DNA from: an uncultured bacterium
GTDB taxonomy: Bacteria > Cyanobacteriota > Vampirovibrionia > Gastranaerophilales > Gastranaerophilaceae
Assembly (NCBI GenBank): GCA_900551915.1
Contig: URXT01000016.1
Location: forward strand, 1 to 37,103
Direction of reading: 5' to 3'
Length of the DNA: 37,103 bases
The position numbers and the translations under genes were made by a program. Each line of letters begins with the position of its first letter. The first letter of the stretch is position 1. Below are positions 26,078 through 34,087 of this stretch, one piece after another. The notes below the pieces were generated by a model that saw only the letters and a list, made by a program, of their open reading frames with translations, had not been told where the DNA came from and did no database searches.

Positions 26078-27904
26078 ATGAAAACTTCTGGAATTACAAC
26101 TTTTAACAGCAATATAGATGTAGATGTAACAAGAAACAAAAAAAGAAAAATATTAGAGTCTACTGCAATCTTAGCAGGCTCAACTGCGTTTATTCCTGCA
26201 AGTTTTTTAATTGCTGACAATTTTAGCAATAATAAAAAGAATTATCTAAAATCAGTTAAAAATGAAAAAGATATATTTACTAAAACAGTTCAAAAAAATA
26301 CTGATGTAGGTGTGGGGCTATTAAAAAAAATTGGAAAACCCATAGATGACACTGTAATAAAAGCCATTAGAGATCAAGTTGAAATAACAGAAAAAACTAA
26401 ATTAGAAGAAAAATTAGCTCTTTTAAATAAATTTCGTAAATCACATGTTAATAAAGGTTTAAAAATTTCTGCAGGAGTAGGATTAAGTCTTGGTGCTGCT
26501 ATTCTTGGAATAAAAAATGTTTATGAAAAACAAAAAAAGCAATCAGTGCAAGTAAATTCAACTACTCAAACTTATAATAATAAAATAATATCAAATAATA
26601 GTCTGTCATTTGGAAATACAAAAAAACAAATTTCTTTTACCGGAATTGTTGATAAAATTGCGAATGAATTAACTCCTCAACAATTAAAAAATTGGCAGGA
26701 TTACGTAAATGGAGTATTCCCAACATTAGAGGAAACTAAATGGGCACGTAAAATTGCCGACTTTAGATTAAAAGATTGGCCTAAAGGTATTATAAATTCT
26801 TTTATTGCCAAATATCTTAAGCCTTCCACTGATAGAGAATATCACACATATTTACTGAAACAAGATATTATAGTCCCATCGGAACCTCCAATGTATTATA
26901 GAAATTATGATAAATGGTTTAATACTCAACGGTGGCAAGATTTTCAAAAATGGCCGGAATATATAGACAAAGCTGCTCAATTCGAAAGAATGGAAAGTAT
27001 TATTAACCAGGAAAGAATAAAGAGTTATGCATTGGAAAAAAAATTACTTGAACAAGCTGCAAAGAAAGAATTATCAGCAGCTTGTATAAAATATCAAATA
27101 AATGAGGAATTTTTATCTGCATTTAATAAAGACAATAAAAAAGTAAAAATTCCTGATGCTCTAATGATACAAAGCAAGAACAGAGAGGATGCAACCGAAA
27201 CATTAAAATGGATTGTTGGAAAATCAAATTCAAATTATATATATATTGAAGATAAAAATGAGGCAAATTATACAAGGTTAGACCAAATTCGTACTGTTCT
27301 TGAAGAAGCAGAGGAAAACTATAACAAGAACGGTAAGAGAACTCTTGTTTGGGTTGAAAATTTTGACAAATTACTATCAAAAGACTCTGATAACGAGGAA
27401 GTAATCGGAGATTTAAAAGATATGTTAGATAAAATAAGCAAGCAGTATAAAACAACTATTATATTTAGTTGTAATAGCACTGAAAACCTTGATCCAATTG
27501 CATTGCAACCACATAGGGTGAAAATATATAATATTGATAAGGAAGCTCCTTTAGAAGAATTACAAAAAATTCAAAATAATTATATTTTATCTAATATTCA
27601 AAAAATAAAAGATAGTGATGGATACAGATTTAAATATGTACCATTTGAACAAAATTTTGTTGACTTGTATTTAGGAGATTTTTCTTATAGTTCTAATATT
27701 TTATGGGTAGATTCTCAAAATATAGATGCAATACATGCTGTAATTAACAATTTTGATACAATAAAAAAGATACCAAAATTTAAAAATATTAATTCAATAA
27801 AATTTCCAAGACCTGATAATATTAAAGAACTTGATAATAATAAATTAAGATGTACTGGGAATATAACAATGGATGGCAAAGTTATCTATGAATATTTTGT
27901 ATAA
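26078..27904 (+). CDS. Membrane protein with degenerate AAA+ domain and ISFTG signature (cluster protein B)
   Basis: 608 residues. Two hydrophobic segments (about residues 25-45 and 128-147) flank a charged loop. QISFTGIVDKI follows at about residue 187, then a tryptophan-rich region (NWQDY, KDWPKG, RWQDFQKW). The C-terminal 250 residues align by pattern with an AAA+ domain: TLVWVENFDKL in the Walker B place and IIFSCNSTENL in the sensor 1 place. No Walker A exists and the Walker B acidic pair reads EN, so it probably does not hydrolyse ATP. Pairing of an active and an inactive AAA+ in one operon suggests a hetero-oligomer with protein A. Function unknown. Confidence 0.7.
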   Translation: MKTSGITTFNSNIDVDVTRNKKRKILESTAILAGSTAFIPASFLIADNFSNNKKNYLKSVKNEKDIFTKTVQKNTDVGVGLLKKIGKPIDDTVIKAIRDQVEITEKTKLEEKLALLNKFRKSHVNKGLKISAGVGLSLGAAILGIKNVYEKQKKQSVQVNSTTQTYNNKIISNNSLSFGNTKKQISFTGIVDKIANELTPQQLKNWQDYVNGVFPTLEETKWARKIADFRLKDWPKGIINSFIAKYLKPSTDREYHTYLLKQDIIVPSEPPMYYRNYDKWFNTQRWQDFQKWPEYIDKAAQFERMESIINQERIKSYALEKKLLEQAAKKELSAACIKYQINEEFLSAFNKDNKKVKIPDALMIQSKNREDATETLKWIVGKSNSNYIYIEDKNEANYTRLDQIRTVLEEAEENYNKNGKRTLVWVENFDKLLSKDSDNEEVIGDLKDMLDKISKQYKTTIIFSCNSTENLDPIALQPHRVKIYNIDKEAPLEELQKIQNNYILSNIQKIKDSDGYRFKYVPFEQNFVDLYLGDFSYSSNILWVDSQNIDAIHAVINNFDTIKKIPKFKNINSIKFPRPDNIKELDNNKLRCTGNITMDGKVIYEYFV

Positions 27905-27911
27905 ATCAGCA

Positions 27912-28277
27912 TTAAACTATAGCATTTATTCCATTTCTATTATACAATCTTAACTTTTCATCTTTATTATTTAGAGTATATTTTTTGTTTTTTGCTTCAT
28001 CAAATATACAATTTAAAATAATACCGTTTGCCAAAAGCACCATAAATAAAGAATTATTAAAAAAGTTTTTATTTTTACTTTTAAAATGAATACCTGCATA
28101 CAACAAATCCATTGTAGTTAATAAAAGCAATGTTTTAGCATTGTTAAATTTATGCGTTTTGTCATAAACATAACTATCTAAGTTTTTTGAAGTTTTATTT
28201 ATATTAACTTCTTTTTTACTGCGTTTTAAATATTTATACTCATTTATAGTGTCTTTAGATGGAATACTTATAAGCAT
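27912..28277 (-). CDS. Small membrane protein of the AAA+ cluster (cluster protein C)
   Basis: 121 residues. The first 45 are polar and lysine-rich. Two hydrophobic segments follow (TLLLLTTMDLLYAG and NSLFMVLLANGIILNCIF), then a short charged tail. The ATG overlaps the stop of the 785-residue gene (TAATG), so translation is coupled. It ends 7 bases from the end of the convergent protein B gene. No homology recognised. A small coupled membrane protein behind an ATPase could be a membrane effector, partner or immunity component; there is no residue-level evidence for any of these. Confidence 0.55.
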   Translation of the reverse strand: MLISIPSKDTINEYKYLKRSKKEVNINKTSKNLDSYVYDKTHKFNNAKTLLLLTTMDLLYAGIHFKSKNKNFFNNSLFMVLLANGIILNCIFDEAKNKKYTLNNKDEKLRLYNRNGINAIV

Positions 28278-30634
28278 TAAGTACTCTCCTTTTCTAAAAT
28301 TTTCTGTTCATTCTCAAATTTTTCATTTATTTCTTTTGTAATGCAGGGTTTTACCGAGCGTATTGTATTAATAAAATCATTTTGGTTACATTGATTTTTA
28401 GGTAATTTTTTCTCTATAATATTTTCTATTTGAGCATTACTATACATATAATCAGGTTTTACATGTTCAAATTCGTCAGTAATTTCATCCAGGTTATAGC
28501 CATCAATTTCTCTGTTATTGACATAATATTGTACAATCTCACGAATATCACTCTTTGATGCTACCCCCATAGGAATTGTTAATTCAACCTTATTTAAAAT
28601 TTTTCTATTTATTAGTAAAGGATTGTTAGTTGTTAAAAATATGGTTGTATGATATTTTTTTGCACTGTTATCAACTAATTGTAAAAATTCATCTAATAAA
28701 TCAGGAGTATCATTTAAGAAGTCATCAAATTCATTTAATTGAATAATTGAGAATCTTTTATTTGTGTTATAATTTTCTTCTCCTTCTTCCAACCTTTTCT
28801 TGAGCCATTCGAGTGTCTTCTTTTCATTTCCCATTCCTATTGTTTTATTTTTAAATTTAGTACCAGCATCCTCTGCTATTGCTGACCCGATTGCAGTTTT
28901 ACCTAAACCGCTTGGACCGTAAAATAATAATAAATTGGGGACAGCATTTTCATCTTTATTTTTCACTGGAGTAATATAAACAGTATTTAATAAAGACTTT
29001 GTTCCTGCATATCCTGCTATTCTTCCCAACGCATGATTAGATTTTGTTTTATTAATTAAATCTTCTTTGGTTTTTAATACTATCTTATTGAGTTCATTGT
29101 CGAGTTCTTTTTTCTGTTCTGGGGTTAATTTTGAATTTATATATGCTGCTCTCGCTTGTTCTTTTTTTATTTTTGAGTTAGCAGCCGCATTAGCTTCTTT
29201 TAACATTGAGAAATTACGTTTTCGCCATTTATCTGCAAGGATATTTGTTGCTTCTCCAGTAGTGAAAGCAAGGTTAATCAATAAATCTTTATCCTTAAAT
29301 TGTTTGATAAAATCTCTTGTGTTTAGATTTTCAAGATTAAGATCATCAATAATTTTTTGCTGAATTTCTTGAAATTCTTTAAATACTTCTGGTGTGTTAT
29401 TTAATTCTTCTTGCATTTTTTGTATAGCTTGTAGTGCATCATCTCTTATAATACTATCTTCTGGAATGTTAAGTGTTTCATAGAAAAGAGTATTCATAAG
29501 TGCCATACCAACCAAATTTTTAAAATATTCTTTCTTTGATTTTTCATCCAGATTTTTAGTAGTAAGAACACCCTGTAAAAAACTTGCAGTAAACATAGTC
29601 CCTGCTCTTGGTAAATTAATGGTACCCGTTAATGTATGCATTACTTCGCCTAAAATAGAAACGTTCTCCTTTGGAATTTTAGATAAGGCTGTTTGTACAT
29701 CTGAAGAATTAGAAGGATCAAGAATCCCGTGATCATGAAAATGTAAAATACCCATTGTTGCGCCATAAATGGCTGTTGATATTAATTGATCCTTGGCATT
29801 CATAGTATCTTGTTCATAAGCTTTTACATATCCCCAACCCATTTTTTCTGTGATGCCTGTGCTTAATACAGAATTTATTCCTCTGACAGCACCGGTAACA
29901 GGACCGGAAGCAGTACCCGCTGTTGCTACATGAGTACCGATTCCAAGCCAACTTAAAAGAACTTGTGCACCTCTAACACCTATATATGAGCCCATTACAT
30001 ACTGTCGTCCTGCATACATGAGGCTTGCAGCAGGATTAACGTTTAATAAATTTTGTAAATACAGAAACATCAGGGCTTGTGTCCCACGTAAAAAAGCTGT
30101 ATCTGCTCCAACCGCAGCACCTTCCCCCATAGTCGCTGATATTGTACCGCAAGCAGCACTTGCACTATGAATAGCTATATGACATTTCTTTTTTTGTTCA
30201 GGAGTCAGAACTCCACCAAAAGAGATTTCTTTTGGAATTCGATTAGCAGCTATAATCTGGTCAGATTGTGGAAAGGCTTTTATAATTTCCTTTAAGCCTT
30301 CTTTTTTGTTTTTTTCACCTTCCGTAAGATTCGTTTTTGAGTTTAATTCAAAGAGCTCTTCTTGAGCACGTTTCCTTAAAAATGTAAATAATACATTTCT
30401 AGCTTTATTATTTTCAAAGACATCTAAGAAACTTTTCTCATTATCAAAAAGTTTCCCATCTTCATCCAGTTTTTTATTATAATATTTTTCAGCAAATTCA
30501 TAGTCTGAAAGGTTCTCAAGTGTTGGAGATTGAAATCCCAGTTCTATATTGCCATTGGAAGGCTTATTTATATATAGTCCACTAAAGTAAGAATTATTGA
30601 TATTATTATAGTATTTTATTGCAGAAATTTTCAT
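28277..30634 (-). CDS. Membrane-inserting AAA+ protein with Walker B asparagine (cluster protein D)
   Basis: 785 residues. Polar N-terminus with YFSG and, at about residue 138, EISFGGVLTPEQ. Residues 150-300 are a Gly/Ala-rich hydrophobic region (AVGADTAFLRGTQALMFLYL, VATAGTASGPVTGAV) reminiscent of DUF697-type or pore-like membrane domains. The C-terminal AAA+ domain has Walker A GPSGLGKT (about 571), a Walker B region IIQLNEFDDF (about 632) where the usual aspartate is asparagine, and sensor 1 IFLTTNNP. ATP binding is likely; hydrolysis may be weak. It follows the 410-residue gene by 7 bases and is coupled to protein C. It is the best candidate for the membrane-active component of the cluster. 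Confidence 0.72.
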   Translation of the reverse strand: MKISAIKYYNNINNSYFSGLYINKPSNGNIELGFQSPTLENLSDYEFAEKYYNKKLDEDGKLFDNEKSFLDVFENNKARNVLFTFLRKRAQEELFELNSKTNLTEGEKNKKEGLKEIIKAFPQSDQIIAANRIPKEISFGGVLTPEQKKKCHIAIHSASAACGTISATMGEGAAVGADTAFLRGTQALMFLYLQNLLNVNPAASLMYAGRQYVMGSYIGVRGAQVLLSWLGIGTHVATAGTASGPVTGAVRGINSVLSTGITEKMGWGYVKAYEQDTMNAKDQLISTAIYGATMGILHFHDHGILDPSNSSDVQTALSKIPKENVSILGEVMHTLTGTINLPRAGTMFTASFLQGVLTTKNLDEKSKKEYFKNLVGMALMNTLFYETLNIPEDSIIRDDALQAIQKMQEELNNTPEVFKEFQEIQQKIIDDLNLENLNTRDFIKQFKDKDLLINLAFTTGEATNILADKWRKRNFSMLKEANAAANSKIKKEQARAAYINSKLTPEQKKELDNELNKIVLKTKEDLINKTKSNHALGRIAGYAGTKSLLNTVYITPVKNKDENAVPNLLLFYGPSGLGKTAIGSAIAEDAGTKFKNKTIGMGNEKKTLEWLKKRLEEGEENYNTNKRFSIIQLNEFDDFLNDTPDLLDEFLQLVDNSAKKYHTTIFLTTNNPLLINRKILNKVELTIPMGVASKSDIREIVQYYVNNREIDGYNLDEITDEFEHVKPDYMYSNAQIENIIEKKLPKNQCNQNDFINTIRSVKPCITKEINEKFENEQKILEKEST

Positions 30635-30641
30635 CTTTTAT

Positions 30642-31874
30642 TTAGCCTATTAAATTATCAAATATTTCTTTACAAGTTTCAAGGAATGATGTATGCGTAT
30701 CTGGATTACTTATGGTTTCAGTAATTGCATCATTTTGAATAATATCAGCTACATCAGAATGGGTTTCACTTATTCTGTGAAGAAATTCTTGGAAAGAATC
30801 CAAGTGTAACCCTACATCAAGATTTGATGCCGGATGATATTCTAATAAATATTCCTTTAATTTAATTTTATCAAAAAAGTCTGCAATTTCTCCCAGAGAA
30901 TCTTCCTTTAGATGATATTTATCTAAAATACCCTTAAGATCTTCATCAATAGCGACTTTAGAAACACTTCCGTCTGGCTTACTAATGGTTAAAATTTCTC
31001 GTCCAAACATATCATAACTTTTAGATTTATCGTATAAATGGCTAAAACGACTATCAGGAGAAAGCGGATTAAAAAAGTCCATAATTTTTTGTGCCAATTT
31101 TCTGTTATCATCAGGATCTACAACTCTATCAATTGCAGAATGAGGAATTCTTTTCTCTCCAGAATAAATATTGCTGAAATCATCTTCTGGTCTAGAATTA
31201 TTGTCCTGTATATATTCCTGTCTTGTTTGTTTCCATTGAATTGGGTTAGCAGTTCCCATAGAAGCTCCCTTAAAATTAGGAGAATTCAAATCGGGTAAGG
31301 CTAAATTATGGAGAATACCTGTTTCATCTTGTACAAATGATAAATTATGGTCAGGATCAATAACAACACCTTTTTCCATATCAATATACTTATTATTTGC
31401 AAGATCTATATCTACAGAACCATCAAAATTTTTAAATATACCATGTTCAAAATCAGAAATATCGTACTTACTAGCATCAATATCAATTGGAGTACCTTCT
31501 ATTTTTAGAATTCCTTCATCTGAATCAACCGTGATGGCATCAGTCTTTAGTTGATCTGTACTCATAAAATACGTACCATCAGGAAGAAATATATCTTTAG
31601 GATTCATTCTGTTCATAACATAAGTTCCTGCTCCTATTGATAAAACAAATGGAGCTCCAACAATACCTATAGCTTCTAAATCAGATAAAATATCTTTTTT
31701 ATTATTTTTCTTCTCAACTCCACTAAAAGAAATTCCATCTACTGATTTCATAAAAAAGTCAGGTTTATTATCATTGAAATTTGGTTGTAATGCAAAACTT
31801 TTATTTATGTTATTAGTAGAGTTTTGTTGTTTATTAATATTCCCAATAGAATATGTGTGAAATTGTATTTTCAT
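30642..31874 (-). CDS. Membrane-anchored protein with ISFSG signature (cluster protein E)
   Basis: 410 residues. Polar Asn/Gln-rich N-terminus, GISFSGVEK at about residue 49, then one hydrophobic segment (IGIVGAPFVLSIGAGTYVM, about 69-88). The rest is acidic with a series of short beta-like units rich in Asp (TVDSDEGILKIEG, IDIDASKYDISDFE, DGSVDIDLANN, EKGVVIDPDHN), possibly a repetitive beta domain, and a helical C-terminus. It is first in a minus-strand operon with proteins D and C. No family recognised. It could serve as a sensor or scaffold for the D ATPase, by position only. Confidence 0.65.
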   Translation of the reverse strand: MKIQFHTYSIGNINKQQNSTNNINKSFALQPNFNDNKPDFFMKSVDGISFSGVEKKNNKKDILSDLEAIGIVGAPFVLSIGAGTYVMNRMNPKDIFLPDGTYFMSTDQLKTDAITVDSDEGILKIEGTPIDIDASKYDISDFEHGIFKNFDGSVDIDLANNKYIDMEKGVVIDPDHNLSFVQDETGILHNLALPDLNSPNFKGASMGTANPIQWKQTRQEYIQDNNSRPEDDFSNIYSGEKRIPHSAIDRVVDPDDNRKLAQKIMDFFNPLSPDSRFSHLYDKSKSYDMFGREILTISKPDGSVSKVAIDEDLKGILDKYHLKEDSLGEIADFFDKIKLKEYLLEYHPASNLDVGLHLDSFQEFLHRISETHSDVADIIQNDAITETISNPDTHTSFLETCKEIFDNLIG

Positions 31875-31959
31875 ATTACCCCTTTTTTTTCATGCTAAAA
31901 CATAAACAAGAAATAAGTTGCTATGTAAATATATAACTTTACAAATCGTTACGTTGGTA

Positions 31960-32519
31960 TGAGGATTACCCCTGCAACTGCATCTCAAACCGTTCGGAGG
32001 GTAAAAATTTGCCAAGAAGATCATCATATATGTAAATCAAACCATGAAGCTGGGCGTGTTCAGGTCTGGTTCTTTTATCAAGGACAGCGACATATTCTCA
32101 ATATTGTCTATTGTCAACATTATCCATCTGCGTTTTGTACCGCCCCGTCATATATGAAGTCTGCATATTAACTGCATAGATGGTTTTTAATCTGTACATT
32201 GAGCCGAGTTGAACTTTTGCTGCGTTACCTTTAGAATCAACAACAATCTGCTCACCCCGCCAACCTTTCTTTTGCAGGGTTGGTTTGAGTTCTTTTTGAA
32301 ATTCATGAAACGTTTTACCTTCTGACAGTGCTTTGTCTAATGAAGTGCGAATATCTTTTAATATATCTTCTCGCATAACTTTTGCAACTGTAAAAGTTTT
32401 TTATGAGCATCTTCCCATAGGTCGTACCAATCCCACGAATACGAATTTCCTTTTTTCTGAAAATATTTAATTGCGGCAGTCGGAGCAAGTTTAAATAATC
32501 CCTTAAGTTCGACTGTCAT
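31960..32519 (-). pseudogene. Decayed Mu gpF-like phage head morphogenesis gene
   Basis: The pieces read, on the minus strand, LKGLFKLAPTAAIKYFQ and WDWYDLWEDAHK, then TFTVAKVMREDILKDIR, LKPTLQKKGWRGEQ, VQLGSMYRLKTIYAVNMQTS, YVAVLDKRTRPEHAQLHG and finally YPPNGLRCSC. This is the signature order of the Mu gpF/SPP1 gp7 minor head protein family. Three lesions are visible: a frameshift in the A-run at 32397-32402, a TGA in place of the family's conserved Trp at 32098-32100, and a frameshift near 32003-32007. It cannot make a full protein. Its ATG overlaps the stop of the preceding remnant (TAATG). It is the only virion gene trace in the window. Confidence 0.85.
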
Positions 32520-32647
32520 TAATACTTCACTCCTATAAAATCAAGAACTCTGCCGCATCCGAGTTTATTTATGCAATAATCGTGAAGTTTCCACCTGAGA
32601 ATGAAACATACACTTTACCGTCAAAGTGGTCGTAAAATTGTTTAATT
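32519..32647 (-). pseudogene. Internally deleted PAPS-reductase-like gene
   Basis: Minus strand: KQFYDHFDGKVYVSFSGG carries the beginning of the family's ATP-pyrophosphatase P-loop (SGGxDS). At about 32585 the frame jumps directly to HDYCINKLGCGRVLDFIGVK, the kind of C-terminus seen in phage-borne PAPS reductase family proteins. The several hundred bases expected between are gone and the two parts are in different frames. The N-terminus is also cut, by TGA just before KQF. It precedes the gpF remnant with TAATG overlap, as in an old phage operon. The P-loop match is good; the C-terminal match is from memory of the family. Confidence 0.6.
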
Positions 32648-32707
32648 CAATTTTTACAAACTATGAGTATTAAAAGTTTTTAATAAAAAAAATCGGGGAA
32701 AAGTTTA

Positions 32708-33403
32708 TTAAAAAATATTAAGTAAATTTTTCTTTAAATCCTGATACAAATCTTCAAATGTTCGTTCTTTTCGCCAGATATATTCTGCCAGATTGTGATA
32801 CAAGTTAACTTCATTTTTATTATGACTAACTATTCTTGATAGATAACAATAGACCTTTTTAAATTCTTTGATTTCTGCTTTATTAAAACTCGTTTCATTC
32901 TGTCCTTTAAGTAATTTATCTGTAACAAAAACTTGGTTATTATAAATATAAAAATATGCATATTGTTCAAAAAATATTCTATACCTCCCGATTTGTGGTT
33001 TTTCAAAGAAAAAATTTAAGAGTATTTTAAGTTGTTGTTCATAGATTAATTTCCTAAATTCTTTATAAAAACCGACAATACAGGCTTGACTCAAGTTTAC
33101 CAAATGGTATGCCTTTTGCGATGGTATTTTAAGGCAAAATAATTTAATAATTAAATCTATAGTTTCTTGAGAATGATACTGAAACATAAGATGTAAATTT
33201 TTGTTTTGTACTTTAATATTATTTTGTGCAGTAGATGATTTTACATAAGAATAGACTCCTTTATGTTTTTCAATACAACCTTCTTCTATTAAAAATAATA
33301 GTCCTCTATCGAGCATATTTTCTTCTATTTCAAGATAGCTTAGTATTTCTTCACTCGTAAAGTTTTTTAATCGTCTGCATAGGGAAAGTAGTTTGTCTTT
33401 CAT
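32708..33403 (-). CDS. Winged-helix accessory protein of the transposition module (element 2)
   Basis: 231 residues. The start at 33403 has AAGGA 8 bases upstream, inside the 3' end of the ATPase gene (53-base overlap). N-terminal winged helix: FTSEEILSYLEIEENMLDRG, LLFLIEEGCIEKHKGVYSYV. The middle has a second helix-turn-helix-like stretch (KIPSQKAYHLVNLSQACIVG) resembling N-terminal domains of IS transposases, then an aromatic-rich RYRIFFEQYAYFYIYNNQVF. It occupies the same place as the 258-residue protein of element 1 but shares only the winged-helix layout. Probably a DNA-binding partner of the transposase/ATPase pair; the exact role is unknown. Confidence 0.65.
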   Translation of the reverse strand: MKDKLLSLCRRLKNFTSEEILSYLEIEENMLDRGLLFLIEEGCIEKHKGVYSYVKSSTAQNNIKVQNKNLHLMFQYHSQETIDLIIKLFCLKIPSQKAYHLVNLSQACIVGFYKEFRKLIYEQQLKILLNFFFEKPQIGRYRIFFEQYAYFYIYNNQVFVTDKLLKGQNETSFNKAEIKEFKKVYCYLSRIVSHNKNEVNLYHNLAEYIWRKERTFEDLYQDLKKNLLNIF

Positions 33404-34085
33404 TAATTATTCCTTTCAAAGTGTATTCGTCAATTTTATCAAATTTGTTTGTTTCAGATATTTTTTCAATCCTGTTAATGAGCTTAACAAGCTGTCTGAA
33501 TTGGTTTGTACGTGTTGCAAGATATTCTATTGCATCCTCAGTAAAATTAAGCTCGGTAAGCTCATTAATAATTTCTTTAATATCTGAACTGTTAAATTGT
33601 TCGAATTTTAGTTTCTTAAAGATTCTGTCTTCAAAGTGCTTGAACCTTGCAATCTTTTTATCCATCACTCCCATCCCGGATAAAACAACAGGACATCCTG
33701 TCGAGTCCTGAATATCTCTCAAAATTTCTATTACGTTTTTACCGCTGAAGAGGTAGTCAGCCTCATCAACTATGATTATTTTGGGATCTCGTTTTAAATG
33801 TTTGAGGATAAGTTTAAAATTTTCCTGCATTAAATACAGCGGTCGTTCCCCGAGTTCATCCACAATAGCTTGTAATAAACCGTTCTGCGTCATTTCATTA
33901 TTTGCTCTGACATAAACCGCATCGTTTCTTGTCGCCCACCAAATAATAGCTTTGGTCTTACCAAGCCCATGGTCGCCGTAAACTAATGCAAGTTTTGGAA
34001 TATTCGGCGGCAGATTTTGGAGTTCATCCATCAAAGCTACAAATCGCTTGACGTTTTTTGTTTTTACAAATTTTGTATTATTCAT
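33351..34085 (-). CDS. MuB-like AAA+ ATPase (element 2)
   Basis: 244 residues. Walker A GDHGLGKT (about residues 38-45), Walker B IIIVDEADYLF (about 101-110), sensor-like VVLSGMGV and a lid with TNQFRQLVKLINRI. It matches the element 1 ATPase along its length (FVKTKNV near the start, LVYG, KTKAIIWWATRNDAVYV, HFEDRIF), so the two are clear homologues. It starts 2 bases after the transposase stop and overlaps the accessory gene by 53 bases. The expected role is target-DNA capture and activation of the transposase. Confidence 0.9.
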   Translation of the reverse strand: MNNTKFVKTKNVKRFVALMDELQNLPPNIPKLALVYGDHGLGKTKAIIWWATRNDAVYVRANNEMTQNGLLQAIVDELGERPLYLMQENFKLILKHLKRDPKIIIVDEADYLFSGKNVIEILRDIQDSTGCPVVLSGMGVMDKKIARFKHFEDRIFKKLKFEQFNSSDIKEIINELTELNFTEDAIEYLATRTNQFRQLVKLINRIEKISETNKFDKIDEYTLKGIINERQTTFPMQTIKKLYE

Positions 34086-34087
34086 AA

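Noticed and set aside
32098..32100. TGA as a recoded tryptophan codon
   Set aside because: Intact genes here use TGG for tryptophan and I saw no in-frame TGA in them; the same remnant also has frameshifts.
32098..32376. 92-codon ORF as an intact small gene
   Set aside because: It is the middle piece of the gpF-like pseudogene; matching sequence continues in frame beyond its TGA and, after a frameshift, before its ATG.
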